DNA of 64,000 nt, taken from NCBI GenBank assembly GCA_026261815.1, contig JAMPIT010000691.1, positions 1-64,000 on the forward strand. Reading direction: 5' to 3'. Shown here in pieces: positions 15,201-27,100 of the stretch. A model generated the notes under the pieces. The model saw only the letters and a list, made by a program, of their open reading frames with translations. It ran no database searches and was not told the DNA's origin. Made by a program: the position numbers and the translations under genes. This stretch comes from Monarcha castaneiventris obscurior (Eukaryota > Chordata > Aves > Passeriformes > Monarchidae). Position 1 is the first letter of the stretch. Each line of letters begins with the position of its first letter.

Positions 15201-15821
15201 AGTTAGATTTGTTCCAGAAATCCTGTTTGCTGAGAAGAATCTAGCAAAACAACACAAATGCAGAAATGGAGGTAAAATTAGGGATGAAAGTGTATTGAGA
15301 ACAAAGAGGCTACAAGGAGCCAGAACTGCACAGTAATTGCTGGCCAACTGTGGGAACTTACTTAGAAGGCAAGTTGGGTGAGGCCCAAATCATGTACTTC
15401 CTCTCTCAGATTGTCAATATCTTGAGTGTTTAAATTTCAGCTGTAAACTTCCTAAATAAGCAAAAAAGTATGAGCATCTCTAGAGATGCCCCAGATCCAA
15501 GAGGTATTCTGTGGCTTCCATATCCCTGCCAATATCCACAGCCACCTCCCAACACACTTATTTGCAACTTAATCTTCAGACTGCTACATGCAATGGATGT
15601 GTGACAAGTATCACCTTCAGTGTAACATCACAGAGCTCTCCAGCTTCAAAGAAGTGAAGAAGAGAGCTGTGAAAATCCCTCCAAGCCTCATTTGCCTCAA
15701 ATACAAAGACATCGTCATCCCCATCACTGTTGGAAGATCGAGCTTGCTGCTGCTGCTGCCGCCTTTTTCCCTTTATCAGATGTTGTTTTGCCTGCTCAGG
15801 GATCATGGATTCTGAAGCCAT
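3232..15821 (-). CDS. KLHL8: Kelch-like protein 8, CUL3 ubiquitin ligase adaptor (9 coding exons)
   Basis: Coding exons on the minus strand, 5' to 3': 15821-15615, 12661-12113, 9771-9585, 8906-8763, 7590-7479, 5813-5645, 5112-4953, 3963-3762 and 3355-3232. All internal borders are GT/AG, phases match, and the total is 1854 nt (617 residues plus TGA; the human protein has 620). Residues 1-40 are a low-complexity start with a glutamine run. A BTB domain follows (about 45-170, seen as GELCDVTLK, LACVIPYFRAMFL), then BACK (about 175-290), then six Kelch repeats from about residue 316, each with a G-G pair and a downstream W (AVGGHDGNEHLGS, AIGGLDDNTCF, AVGGNDG, AVGGHNGN). It ends in NVVDCM. The family presents substrates to CUL3-RBX1; KLHL8/KEL-8 is linked to rapsyn turnover. 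No frame break was seen. The protein is recognised from memory of its vertebrate orthologue. Confidence 0.97.
8184..8620 (-). mobile_element. CR1 LINE 3' fragment in KLHL8 intron 4
   Basis: In minus-strand orientation this reads as the CR1 pol C-terminus and 3' end. On the plus strand the start resembles the common bird element end (GGGAGGAACCTTTAAAGGTC), followed by segments matching the CR1 consensus about leader loss, chest of 'hot-spot' words such as CTTGAACACTTCCAG and CTCTGGGCAACCTGTTCCA. It is about 430 bp, strongly 5'-truncated and mutated. It lies between KLHL8 exons 4 and 5. Confidence 0.85.
14148..14240 (-). mobile_element. Short CR1 3' end in KLHL8 intron 2
   Basis: The plus strand shows the reverse complement of the diagnostic CR1 tail (AATCACAGAATGGTTTGGGT then TGGAAGGGACCTTAAAGGTC). 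Only about 90 bp is clear, so this is a heavily 5'-truncated minus-strand insertion. Confidence 0.85.
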
Positions 15822-15861
15822 TGGCTGTTTCTTCTCTCACTGCATCAATCTTCAAAAACTC
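15615..15861 (-). other. KLHL8: KLHL8 exon 2, with the start codon and a glutamine repeat
   Basis: A minus-strand acceptor (pyrimidine-rich, ending GGCAG) precedes 15861. The 40 nt before the ATG at 15821 are the end of the 5' UTR. The ATG is followed by G at +4. Residues 20-26 read RRQQQQQ, encoded by four CAG codons and one CAA (about 15744-15761). The donor AAG|GTGATA ends the exon at 15615. The start choice matches the expected N-terminus, MAS-S then QA, of vertebrate KLHL8. Confidence 0.85.
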
Positions 15862-18800
15862 CTGCCAAAATAAAATCCAACCCATCAGGAGCTAGGTCCT
15901 AAAATTCAGTTCTGTTCATCGTCCTGTTTAAAAACACACACACAAAAGAAAATGAGACATTAGGTAATGCTAGTAGATAACACTTTGATTACGTTATATT
16001 ACTATCTATGGTCTTACTTAGGGAAGGTGAGAGCAGAAGAGACAAAAATAAAAGACTCACATGAATCCTATGTAGGTACCTTTAGGAAAAGACATTATTT
16101 ATCAACTTGTTGTCCACATTTCTTGAAACAAGACATGAAAAAGAAAAGGCAAATAGGTACCATAGAATCACAGAATGGTTTGGGTTGGAAAGGACCTTAA
16201 ACACTATACAGTTCCAACCTTCCACTAGACCAGATTGCTCAGAGCCCAATCCAGCCTGGCCTTGAACACTTCCAGGGACAGGGCATCTGCAGATTCTCTG
16301 GGCAACTTTTTCCAGTGTCCTGCCACCCTCACTGCAAAGAACTTCCTCCTAACATCTAATCTAAACCTCTCCTCTTTTCATTGGAACTGTTCCCATTTGC
16401 CCCATGACCACCTGCCTGTGTAAAGTCGCTCTCCCTGTAATAAGCCCCCTTTAAGTGCTGGAAGGTACCCCAGAGTATATTGAGAAGCATGTTCCTCTTA
16501 CACTGACTACCTTTGGTTTAATGGCTTTTTAGTTAATTTATGATGCATTCATTCTTCATTCTATGCTAAGAGCTGATGATTGCTATAGTTCAGTGATTTC
16601 TGCTCATGGACACTGGTGTTGGAGGAAGTGGACTGGTCAAAAGAACAAAAAATTCTTCTGCAATAAAAATTTAAGTCACATGTCTGGGAGCAGAACTGAT
16701 TTTCTTTTGGGAGGTTTTGAAAGTGTCCACGGTTCGTACTAAATCCACAACCCTTCCTGCCTCAGTACCGGAGAAAAAGCAGGAAGTGACCTGAGGCGAC
16801 CATACTTGTTCCTGCTGTTGGTCAGAGGGCTGCTGTCAGCTCAATGTCCTGTGTGGTGACAGAGCTGGTGGCTGCACCGGGCCAGGCAGGTTAAAGTGGG
16901 ATCAAACATGCCCAGAATATCTGCCTGTGTGGTGCTTTAAGCAAGGTAAGTATTCTTCCTTTAAAAAATAAGTAAGAGAGAGATCTTACTTCTTCCAAAA
17001 CTACAAACTAGCTCAAAAATACTATGGATCACAGGATCTTTATACAGTTTATAGCAATGAATACCTTTTTCTGCTGAAAGCTTAGCTTCATTATGCCAGA
17101 TTTGACAAATTACTAAGATATTTTTCTAGTTCATTAGGATATTTTGGTTCTCAAATTAATCCTCCATGACTGGTACTTATGTTTAACATGCCCTTCAAAG
17201 AAGTTGCTATTAGCACTGAGATCTGAAGATGACACAGAGCTTCAGACACGATCTCCTGAGGTTATAAAAATTAACATGGACAAACAAGAGGGAAACGACT
17301 GAAGCTGAAATGCTGTACAAGGATGTTGAAAGGCATGATGTGTTATTCATTCACATGATAATGGAGGTAAGATAGCATCCCTAGCCCACACTAGTGGGGA
17401 ATTCATGCTTATTTCGGTCTTTGACTGACACTCGCTTCACCACTCCCTGGTTACTCACACTTATCCATTGCTACAGCGAGCAGAAACGCTGCTTTCAGAC
17501 AGAACTGACACTGACTGCTAAATGAGAGTTTACAGCTCCCAAGCCATAAGGTTTTTCCATCTGACACATAAGCTACATTTATCCTCATGCTTTAACTGCA
17601 GCTGCACACATACTTTCCTCATCTATTCTGTGTCTCAAGGTAAAAGATGCTGATGGTGTACATTTTACCTGTTCTGGGCATGCAATTGTAAACACCAACA
17701 TAAAATCCATGAGTCTTATGAAAAAAATCAGTGCTGTTGGGGTGATTTTTTTATGCTATAAATGAACTAAGTAATAACACAAAAGCCAAACATAACTAAT
17801 GTTAAGCAATGCTTTTCATCCATATCTCATGCTCATAGCAAATAAAGGTCTTGGAGATGCTCTGAGTTCTTGCCTGTAAGAAAAGAAGTTGAGTGCACAC
17901 TTGGATTTATATATTTGATACGTACTAAGTACACACTTGTTATTGTAGGGGAAGAAACTAGAAATGATACCAGAGGAAACCAATGGCATTACTCAGGCAC
18001 ACAGCCATAGATAAGAAAACCATGTATGAGGGAGTGCCCAGTACTGTGATATAAAATATGGGTATGGGAACACGAGAGCAAGTCAGTTACTGTTCCTCAG
18101 GTAAAGAGAAGTTTCTGCACCTTGTTAAAAATTAACATGTGTCATTTAACCTTCAGAAATATTCAGATAGCAGTAAACTGACATACTTCAGCTTTCTTTT
18201 GATGAGACTTTGTGACAGGTATCTTAGACAGACTTTTATCCTTCTTCCAAGTCACCGACTCAGAAGCATCTTGTTTCTGTCATACACCTCGGTCATGTAA
18301 ATCTTTTTAGACACCTAGCCCCAAATCCTCCAGTGCTCTTAATTACAGCATCTCACAGTTTGAGTCTTCAAACAAATCATCATCTGCTATGGAAAGTACC
18401 AGCTGTAGCCCTGTTTCATTTGCAGAAAATACTGGCTTGGACTCATGTTTAGCCATAGGCCTTTTCTGTTCTCAGATTTTAAATGAAAAAGAAATTAATT
18501 TTAGTAGCACTTGAATCAAGATACTAAGCTCTGGAAATCTGAAGATCATATGACAAAGTCATGAAGGTCAGTATATTTCAACTCCACAAACTACAAAAGA
18601 AGAGCCATTAACAGATTTGCTCCCCAAATTAACAGTAATTCAACAATAACATCCCACTACTTGAGGTTAATTTAGTCCTGGGTGAATGCCACACACACAG
18701 TCTTTCCTCTCCAGAACAAAACACTGCCATGGCCATTCAGAACTTCAATGACGTGCTCCCTTTTTCATCTTGGCAATTAAGTCTTCCAGCCTCCATATAG

Positions 18801-21800
18801 TCTAATATTTTGACAACATTAAGAGCATAAGCGACCATCACAGCAAGTGACTGACTCTAAGGAAACTAGAGGAAGTGCCTCATTCATAACATCATCTATC
18901 ATTCCTTGTAAACAGCTGTCTGACACTTTTCATGAAGAAGCAGATGTCTGAATAAAAAAACCCAAACAAACCCCACACATGTTTACAGCTCACCATCATT
19001 TGCTGAGAGCCAGTCAGCAATTTTCTTGTTCAAGTCAAAAATTTAGAAATATTGATGATGTCTGCTATTCTCAAGAGTGCAGCTGTTCCAGACTCCAAAG
19101 TGTGTTCTGGTCATCAGTGCTGACCCTCAGGCAAGGAACTGAGGATCCCCTCCTAGCTGCTCCTCACACTTATAGAAGCAAGAAAGGATGGGAGGTCAGA
19201 GCACAAACATGCTGTCTTATAGCTGCTGCAATTCAGGTAACAGTAGCATCCTAAAGTGACATGATTTTGATTCAGATATTCTAGCTAAATCTTCAACTGA
19301 ATTAAGTGTAAAATTACTCAAGTCATACAGAGTACTTATGTTCAGTAGAGAAAAATTACCTCCACTTTGAAGCAAAAAGAAATTGAAGACAACAGACAGT
19401 GGTAGGACATGAATAACATTGCTCTGTTTTCCCCCATTACGAAATTAAATCCCAGGAATCCTGGCTGACAAGCCAATCTAGACGTTGGAGTACATGGCCT
19501 CTTTTCTCTGTGGAGCACCTTGGTAGATGGTATCCCAGAAAGAAGGGATCATTCTTATTCTTTCTCTGACACATGGAAGGAAGACACTTCAGTGATACAA
19601 AATTAACAAAACTGCAATTCCCACTATAACCAAAACTAGGCAGCGTTCAGATAAGAGGTATTATGATACCTGTAAATCGAATGCTCCTTATGATCAGTGG
19701 TATTGAAGCTGGAAGAAAGGTGGCAGAAATGCTGGACAAATCAAGATACAGATGAAGTTTCACCAAGTATCCTGTATGTAATTTCGGTTACCTACCCCCA
19801 AGATGAACTAAAATCACATCATGATCTGTGCAGAGAAGGGCAGTCAGCCTCCCTCAAAAAACAAAAAGGCCTTTTAATTGAAGGAGATGAGAAATGTGCC
19901 TTTGTACGTGTGGCCGTGTAAAACTAACCTGTCTAACACAGAGCCTGGTGAGCCTCTGTGGGTAATGAAATGCTCTCACTGCTGCCCACAAAATCAGAAC
20001 AGCAGGGGCAGCAACAAGATCTTCTCCAGTTTAATCCAGCATTGAACCAGAGCAATTTGAGTTGTTGTCTTGTGCTGAGCTAAGAAAACTTGAACGTTTG
20101 GAAAAAGGACAGCTGGCAGAGCTAAGGAAGACACAGAGGGATAGAAGTGGGAAGTGCAGGAGGCAGCTGCAGTGCAAACTGCAGACAAGCAGCAGCTTTG
20201 GCAGGGACTGTGCAAGCAGCTGTTTCACAGCTCAGTCTGGTTACAGCTGCATCAGCAAGAAGGAACATGGAGGGAAAAAACTGATAGACGAAACAGCGTA
20301 GAAAATCCTCAGTTCTCTCCCATTCTCTGTTCACCAATTCTATCAAGGATGATGTGGAAACTTTATGCAAAACTGTTCAGATGCCCATGCTAATTAGGTC
20401 AAATCAAACAAGGCTGGAAAACATGGGAACATTCAAATTACACAGTGCATTACAACCCTGAGCCTACTGCACTTTTCAGCAGAAAGTTATTTAACAGAAA
20501 GAAAAAAACGAGTCAGAAACCACCCATCCAACTGGTTTAGCTTATTTGTAGAAACACACAGAAAAGTTTATTAGACAACACTAATACACAGTTTCTAAAT
20601 CCTTTCAGCATTTCCAGGGTTCTTTGCAGCAAAAAGTGGCATTATGGTTTTGTGTTACTCGTCACACAGGTAGCTCAGCAACAGTGAAATGGGTACAGCT
20701 GGCACCATCTCTCATCTGTTTGTATAATCAAAACCCCATTAATGCTGTAGACACACAAGCAGTGAATGAGGACTGCTCTTCGTTAGAAAAATGCAACAGA
20801 AAAGGTATTTTGTAGAGCATGAGAAGCATAGTCAGATAAAATTTCGTTTTGGAAATAATTCTTCCTGGCAGTCCCTTCATGCTGTTGAGACAGCTTCTTC
20901 CCAGCTCCCTTTGATTCAATGCTCAGTGAAGTTCTACTGAGGTTTAAAGTTCATGGTTTCCATGAAACACCAGAAAGGCCACCTGTCTCCTGGATTTATA
21001 GAATGACAGGTTGACAATTTTGTTCAATTTTGCATTAGAAAAAACAAACAAAACCCTAATATGCCATTATTTATTCAAGCTTGATTTACTTTTGCTTCAG
21101 AACAACCAGCAAAATCCCTCAGGAGTCACAAAACAGCAAAGTAGGACTCTGCTTTGCAGATACAGGGGTAACTAAGACATGGTTTATTTATGCAATGTAA
21201 CCTTGGGAAGACCCAAAAAGTAGAACACAAAATAAAAACCACAGAAAATCAGTGCAATGGGAGCACAGTGAAGTGCTGATGGATAGATACAAAAATTTAA
21301 CGAGCCTACTACATTCACAAGAACACAGAACAGTCCCTTACCAAGGAGAGGCACTATTGTCATCTCTGACGGACCATACTAAAATGGCAGTAGTTTAATA
21401 GCATCCACAGCAGCATTTAGTCCAGCCATTCCTGGGAAACATTAATGGAGAGCAAAAATATTTCTAAGTCATTTGGCAGCTTCCTTTATCCTGGATGTGT
21501 AAATCAAGGCATGGTACCCAGCAGAGCATTCCAGAACTGTAGCCAAACAGTGCTTCCATACACACACCAGTCCCTTCCTCCCAGGACTCTCTGCCTTAGC
21601 TGCCAACTACCATCAAATTCTCTCATTTAGAGATTCACAAGGCAAACGGCTCAAATCATAAAGCAGCATCACCCTCCTTTTGTCCCGGAGCTGCAAGGCT
21701 CCCTCAAAATCTGAAATTAAGAGGTGGCAGAGGTAATACAAGACAAAAGGCTTCACAACCCAAGATGTTATAACCATTGCGGGAAATTACTATTCCAAAA

Positions 21801-23370
21801 TCTGTTTGGTGAAACCTGCTGGGGAAGAACTAAAGCACTGGGTAATGTGGTACTGTGCTGCTTTGCATCAAGTTACTGGCAGTCATCACACAATGATCCT
21901 GTCTTCGTGTGACCACACTGACTGCATTCACCTTTACAAATGAATGGCCAACTAGAAAACTGGATGCCAGGCTACTGACATCCCACTAACAATTAGTAAA
22001 ATAAATGAGGTCATGAGCACCCTGCACAGAAACCCCAGGCACAACCTCGCCATGTAACAAAACAGTCAAGCTTCTTTCACAGCACAAGAATTTGCACAGA
22101 GATTACAGGGGACTCAGCCCAAAGTGACTCAAAAACCTCAGACCACATCACTTGAAGAAGGTGGCTGAACCATTTACAGCTTAACCTTCATTTCCAGCAA
22201 AGACATCCGTGACATGTCTGTTGTGGTTTTGTTTGCCAACACTTGATCAGCTATTTAGCTATTTTACTTGCTGTGGCACTTCTCTGTAGTGTGATTTGTT
22301 TCTTGATTGATTATCCTTCCAGAAGCCTTCGCAACCAGCACAGAAATCACAGAAAGCCAGGTATCCCTGAGTTTTGTAACTTTTTCAAGTGTAGGATATA
22401 TAGGAACGACTTAGGCAAAGGAGGAAACAGATCTACTTCCCAGCGGCCAGTAAGCAACTGCGTTAAGTGGAGATGGGAAGGGGGAACCCATGAAAGGAGA
22501 AAGGAAAGCCAAGTAGACAGTTTCAAGAGCTGGGGGAGCTGTGACATCCTAAATTCTCATTTATTTGAGAAGGAAGGAGAGGCTACGAACTCCTGCGGCT
22601 CTCTCCAGTAGCAAAGAGCAATGTCTTGCTGGTTTTTTTTAGCACAAATATTTGTTTTGAAGTAAGCTAAGTGACTACTCGTTATCCTTTACAAGACGCC
22701 AATAGTGAGGTAACTAAGGCACTTCCTTTGGCTGTGGTCTGCACATGAAGCATCTTGAAATGCGTGGAGTCTGGGCTCAGTTAATTTTTACTTAACGTTT
22801 ATCTCCTTCTTGAATGGTGAGGCTGCCAGGGCTCTCTCTGTGGGTGCCCCTGCACCACCAGCCCCCGATGCCGACCCCGGGCACGGTGCCGCCTCTGCGC
22901 TCTCTGAGCACAGCCCAGCCCTGGCACCCATTTGCACCGATTCCACCCTAATTCACCACACACCCGCGCTCGGTCCGGCTCCCCGGCTCCGGTCTCGGCG
23001 ACCCCCGTGAGCGAGGAGGGAGCCGGGCCCGCCCCGCGGCCCTCCCGGGAGCGGCTCCGGGCCGTCGCGCCCTGGCCGGGGTGCCCCGGGGGTAGCAGCT
23101 CACGGCGGTGCTGAGAGGAGGGGAAAGACCGCGGCACCGCCCGCCCCGCCGAGCCCGCTCCCGGGACACCTGAGCGGAACCGGAGGGCAAGGGGCGCGTT
23201 ACATAAGGGCGGGGGAGCCGCCATGGCGGTACGAGCGCGGTACGAGGGCGCGGGACGGCGGGGGAAGGGCGCAGAGTGGGGTGCAGCCCTCCGGCCGCGG
23301 GGGAAGGGGAGGCGTGCGGTGAGAGCCGGTGAGAGCCCCGCGGTGCCCGCCCGGTGCCCGCCCCGCTCAC
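15862..23370 (-). other. KLHL8: KLHL8 intron 1
   Basis: This 7.5-kb non-coding stretch lies between the first coding exon and the CpG-island exon. It holds one recognisable CR1 fragment (16161-16475). The rest is AT-rich sequence with short chance frames and no recognised domain, RNA gene or other repeat. It is called an intron because a consensus donor (CAG|GTGAGC on the minus strand) sits in the CpG island at its far end. Confidence 0.65.
16161..16475 (-). mobile_element. CR1 LINE 3' fragment in KLHL8 intron 1
   Basis: Starts on the plus strand with CATAGAATCACAGAATGGTT, the inverted CR1 3' tail, and continues about 310 bp through CR1 words such as CCAATCCAGCCTGGCCTTGA and the AACTTCCTCCTAACATCTAA segment. 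It is 5'-truncated and carries no intact reading frame. Confidence 0.88.
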
Positions 23371-23600
23371 CTGCACTGCCGACGCCGCCGCCGTGCGGGT
23401 CCGGCGGAACGCCCGCCGCCCGCCAGGGGGCGCGCCGCGCGCATGCGCCGAGGGGCGGGGGAAAGGCGGGGGCAAGGCGGGAGCCCGGCGGCGCTTCCCG
23501 CGCTCCCGCCCCCTCAGATCCCCGCCGGGAGGCGGCTTTATCCCTTCGCCCAGTGGTGTGTGTGGAAAATAGACTTTCCGGGCCCGTACTTGCCGGGTAA
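22840..23600 (-). promoter_or_regulatory. KLHL8: CpG island and KLHL8 promoter, with the non-coding first exon
   Basis: CpG density and GC content rise sharply here relative to the AT-rich flanks. On the minus strand a strong donor (GTGCAG|GTGAGC) ends a non-coding exon at 23371, in the right place to splice to the acceptor at 15862. Upstream of that donor (higher coordinates) lie a CTCF-like word, a perfect palindromic NRF1 core and GC boxes (GGGGCGGGG). There is no TATA box, as expected for a CpG-island promoter. The transcription start is inferred to be about 23.40-23.52 kb. Large open frames in this region are a by-product of GC richness. Confidence 0.7.
23420..23448. promoter_or_regulatory. 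CTCF-like core adjacent to an NRF1 palindrome
   Basis: CCGCCAGGGGGCGC at 23420-23433 differs by one base from the common strong CTCF core form with CCACCAGGGGGCGC. GCGCATGCGC at 23439-23448 is the palindromic NRF1 core. They are 5 bp apart and sit within the KLHL8 CpG island. Binding is inferred from motif match only. Confidence 0.5.
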
Positions 23601-23719
23601 AAGGGCTGACCTTCAGTGGCAAGAAGCAGGAAGAGTTACTCCTGATAAGTACCATCACCCTGTCCCCCCAGTTAATGCAATCTCCGCCGGAATAATCTTC
23701 CCCGTTCTTGGCATGACTG

Positions 23720-24120
23720 AGGTCACTTGGTCTTGTTCAGCCTGGAAAAGAGGAAACTGAGGGGATACCTCATTGCAGTTACAGCTTCCTCGTGAAGGGA
23801 AGCAGAGGGGCAGGCACTGATCTCTTCACTCTCCTGACCAGTGATGGGGCCCGAGGAAGTGGCCTGAAGCTGTGTCACGGGAGATTTAGGCTGGATATCA
23901 GGAAAAGGTTCTTCCCCCAGAGGGTGTTTGAGCAGTGGACAGGCTCCCCAGGGAAGTGGTCACAGCACCAAGCCCGACAGAGTTCAAGAAGCATTTGGAC
24001 TATCCTCTCAGGCATACGGTGTGACTCTTGGGGGATGTCCTGTGCAGGACCAGGAGTTGGACTCGATGATCCCTGTCTGTCCCTTCCGAATCAGCACGTT
24101 CTGTGGTTCTTTGGTTTGTA
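23720..24120 (+). mobile_element. CR1 LINE 3' fragment at the edge of the CpG island
   Basis: The plus-strand sequence follows the CR1 pol C-terminus and 3' end: a CCTGGAAAAGAGGAAACTGA segment, then GGCTGGATATCAGGAAAAGG, then AGTTGGACTCGATGATCCCT, ending in a degraded TTCTGTGGTTCTTTG tail. It is about 400 bp and not coding-competent. Confidence 0.88.
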
Positions 24121-27100
24121 ATACAGATCAGAGTGATCCTGCTTCAGATTTTGGAGGAACTGCTCTCCGTGAGTTCAGAGAGGGAAGCATGTAACAGAGA
24201 GAGGAAAAGGCTGTACCAGCTCCTTCCTCTCCACCTCTCCACCAGCTCTGGTCTCTACAGTGTATATTTTTTATACGTACATATCTCGCATAGAGAGATA
24301 CATACACCCCCTCCAGTGCAGGAATACATTTCCCCAATACACATTTTACCCCTGGTTTGATTCAGTCCCTTTGTTAGTAGTACTCTTCTCTGCCCGTGGA
24401 ATAATAAGTGTAAGTCTTGGTCCCATTTGGTAAAAGCTTGACTTCAGAACTTGAAAATAATTGGCCAGGAAAGTTTTGCAGGCTTTTAGAACCAAAGAAA
24501 GACCTCATGAAAGAAATGGATGCCGTGGGGAGTATGGAGTCTTCCTTGAACAAAAGCAAGCACAGCTTGCCAAGTGAAAATGCCCTCTACCCCCAGCCCC
24601 ACAGATTAGGAGCCCAGTAGATTTCCCAGTTTCATACTGCAGAGCTGAAAGCTGGACTCACACTGGATGGCAAGTCCACCTCTACAGATGTGGATAATAA
24701 TTCTAGGATTTCCTTTTTCCCTGAACCCAACACAATTCTGCTGAAAAGCAGGAAGATGTTTTAGAAATCCATGCTTATCTGAGAATGAGTGGCTGGAGGT
24801 CTGCAGTTCCACACAGAGTACACATATACTGTTTTTAGGAGGAGAAGTACATCTATTTACAAGTCTTTAAAGGCAAAAATAAACTAAATAACACTGCTAT
24901 TTGAGGTGGTCTGTTTGAGAAAGAGCCAGAACACTGTCCATGAAAATATGGGAATCATTGTTATTATCTCAAATATATCTGCTTGATGATTTGGGTTGTT
25001 GTTTCACACCCCTGTGCCATCAATTCCATAGAGGTCAGAGACAGTGAAAATTCAGCGGCAAACAGCTGAATCGATTATATGATGTGCTTATCAAAAAGTT
25101 GCACTAGTTGTGATCAAGCCAGCACATTTTAGGTTTTGCATAAATACATCTCAGAAAACTCCTGTTCAGCAATGTCTTTTTTCTGTTTTTTTTCTGAACA
25201 TAAAAATCTCAAGCAATCCTCCCCAAGTTCATCCAGGTTTTTGAAAGATACTAACCTGAATATACGTGGCAGAGATGCTGCTGTCCACGTGGAGTTTCCA
25301 AAAGGCTGGAATTAGACAAAGTGACCTGTACAGACTTATGTTTTGTGGATTTCTCCTCCCCTTCTATTGCAGTGTACACTTATATTCCCTGTTGGCCTCA
25401 AAGTTTCTACATCATATATCCACAATGTCCAGCCTGGCAGCTGCTTTACTTCCCCAGACTGGTTCTCTTCTAGATGAAAGCCTGACACTTAAGAAGTGCC
25501 AAGGGAGGAAATGTTACCTCCCAGCTTCCTCAGATGAGTTCTGGGGATTGAAGCAAGGTCTGGCAAAAGGTAGGAGTCGTCCGTGGGCAGACTGCTGTTC
25601 TAATGTCTTTGTGTTCTTATTTCTGGCTTTGCTAGTTAGTGATACTGCTTGTAATGTATTGTGGCTCTCATCCAACGCCCCTGGAAACCACCAAAAAGGC
25701 TCCCATCAACTTCAGTCATGCTTTGATCAGTCCTTCAACCCACAAAGATGCCATTGTCTGGTTTTACTGCCATTGGGGTGCTTGGCATAGTGCTTCTCCT
25801 GCTCTCACATACATTCAGATACCTACATCCACTGAGTCCTCACAAGCAGTGCTTTACAGGAGCGAGGTATAATCCCTGATGACAGAAAGAGGTTACATTT
25901 TCCTGAATGTGGGCAGACTCTGAGGCTGGATTCCTCAAAGTCTGCTGCATTTTTCCACAGATCTATTGTGACTGTTCTGGTCAATGCTTTACCTCTGTTC
26001 TCTTAGTAAATGTAAAATAACTATTTGTGTGCATTCTCTTAAGGCCTTGAGTTTAAAACTGTAGTAGCTCTTTGGATTAGCAATTTGTAGAGACCTGTAA
26101 GACTTCAGTACTTTATCTTCTGCTCTAAAGGCAACAAATATAAAACTATTGCTATTCCCCAATAGTAACAATCCTCAAAAGAAAACAAAAGAGCCAACTG
26201 TGAAAACTTAAATAGCCAGATGTGTGTGTGTGTGGTTTTATTTTGTTCTTTCAGCTGTTTCATAGGGAAAAAAACAAAGTTCACTTGGTCCAAAGGACAA
26301 ATCACGACCTGGTAGCTCAGAGACGGGGCATAACCTCGGGTGAAAAAGATATTTGGGTGTTGAGTGACTGTGGCTTTGTGTGCTAATCTCAGCTACATCA
26401 GTATGTGACAGATATGCCTACAAGGTGGAAACCCACAGGAGCATCAACACCTTCCTTGAGGAGGCTTCAAAGAGAAACTGAATGCCAGGTAGCTGTGTCT
26501 TGCCAAGAAGGTGTCATGCACTGAGTAGAGCTTTGCACCATGTCACTTGACATCTTCCAGAGACCCTGGATTAGCTACTGAATGAAGAACAATCCCTTTC
26601 CCAAACCTGTTAGTCCAGAACTGCACTAGCACAGCCATACCCACTGCCAGGCTCCAATGCCACAGGTAATCGTGGGGCTATACATACATGCAGAACATCT
26701 CCTTTAGTGCCTCTGAGCTAGCACTGAGACAGCTCAGCACTGCACAGCACAGGCATTATCTAAAATTGCCTTTAGAGTATTGAGGATCATGCTTTAGGAT
26801 TTGTCTGCCTATGGTCCATATTATGTTTGTAAGAACTTGAGAAGATCTGTGTTTAATGTAACTGTGTATGGAACGTCCCAACTTTCATGATTTCCGAGGC
26901 TTCAGATGTAAACAGTGTTGTGTGTGACAGGGCAAAATTGAAACAATCCGTGGCTTGAAAAATAACTATCTGAAAAACCTGTGCTGCTGCTTTCTTATCT
27001 ATAGGCCTGTGGCATACATGGACTTATGTCATCCTCCTAAAGGAGAGTACACCTCTGTTTGGCATGTTTCTTCCCTTTTATCTGTTCCCTGCTCCTGAGG

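Noticed and set aside
22948..23658. Minus-strand open frame of 236 codons in the CpG island, and several plus-strand frames
   Set aside because: GC-rich islands lack stop codons by chance; the proteins are arginine/proline/alanine-rich without a domain, and the region reads as the KLHL8 promoter and first exon.
25266..25790. 174-codon plus-strand open frame
   Set aside because: No recognised family, no splice or promoter context, and ordinary AT-rich intergenic composition; likely chance.
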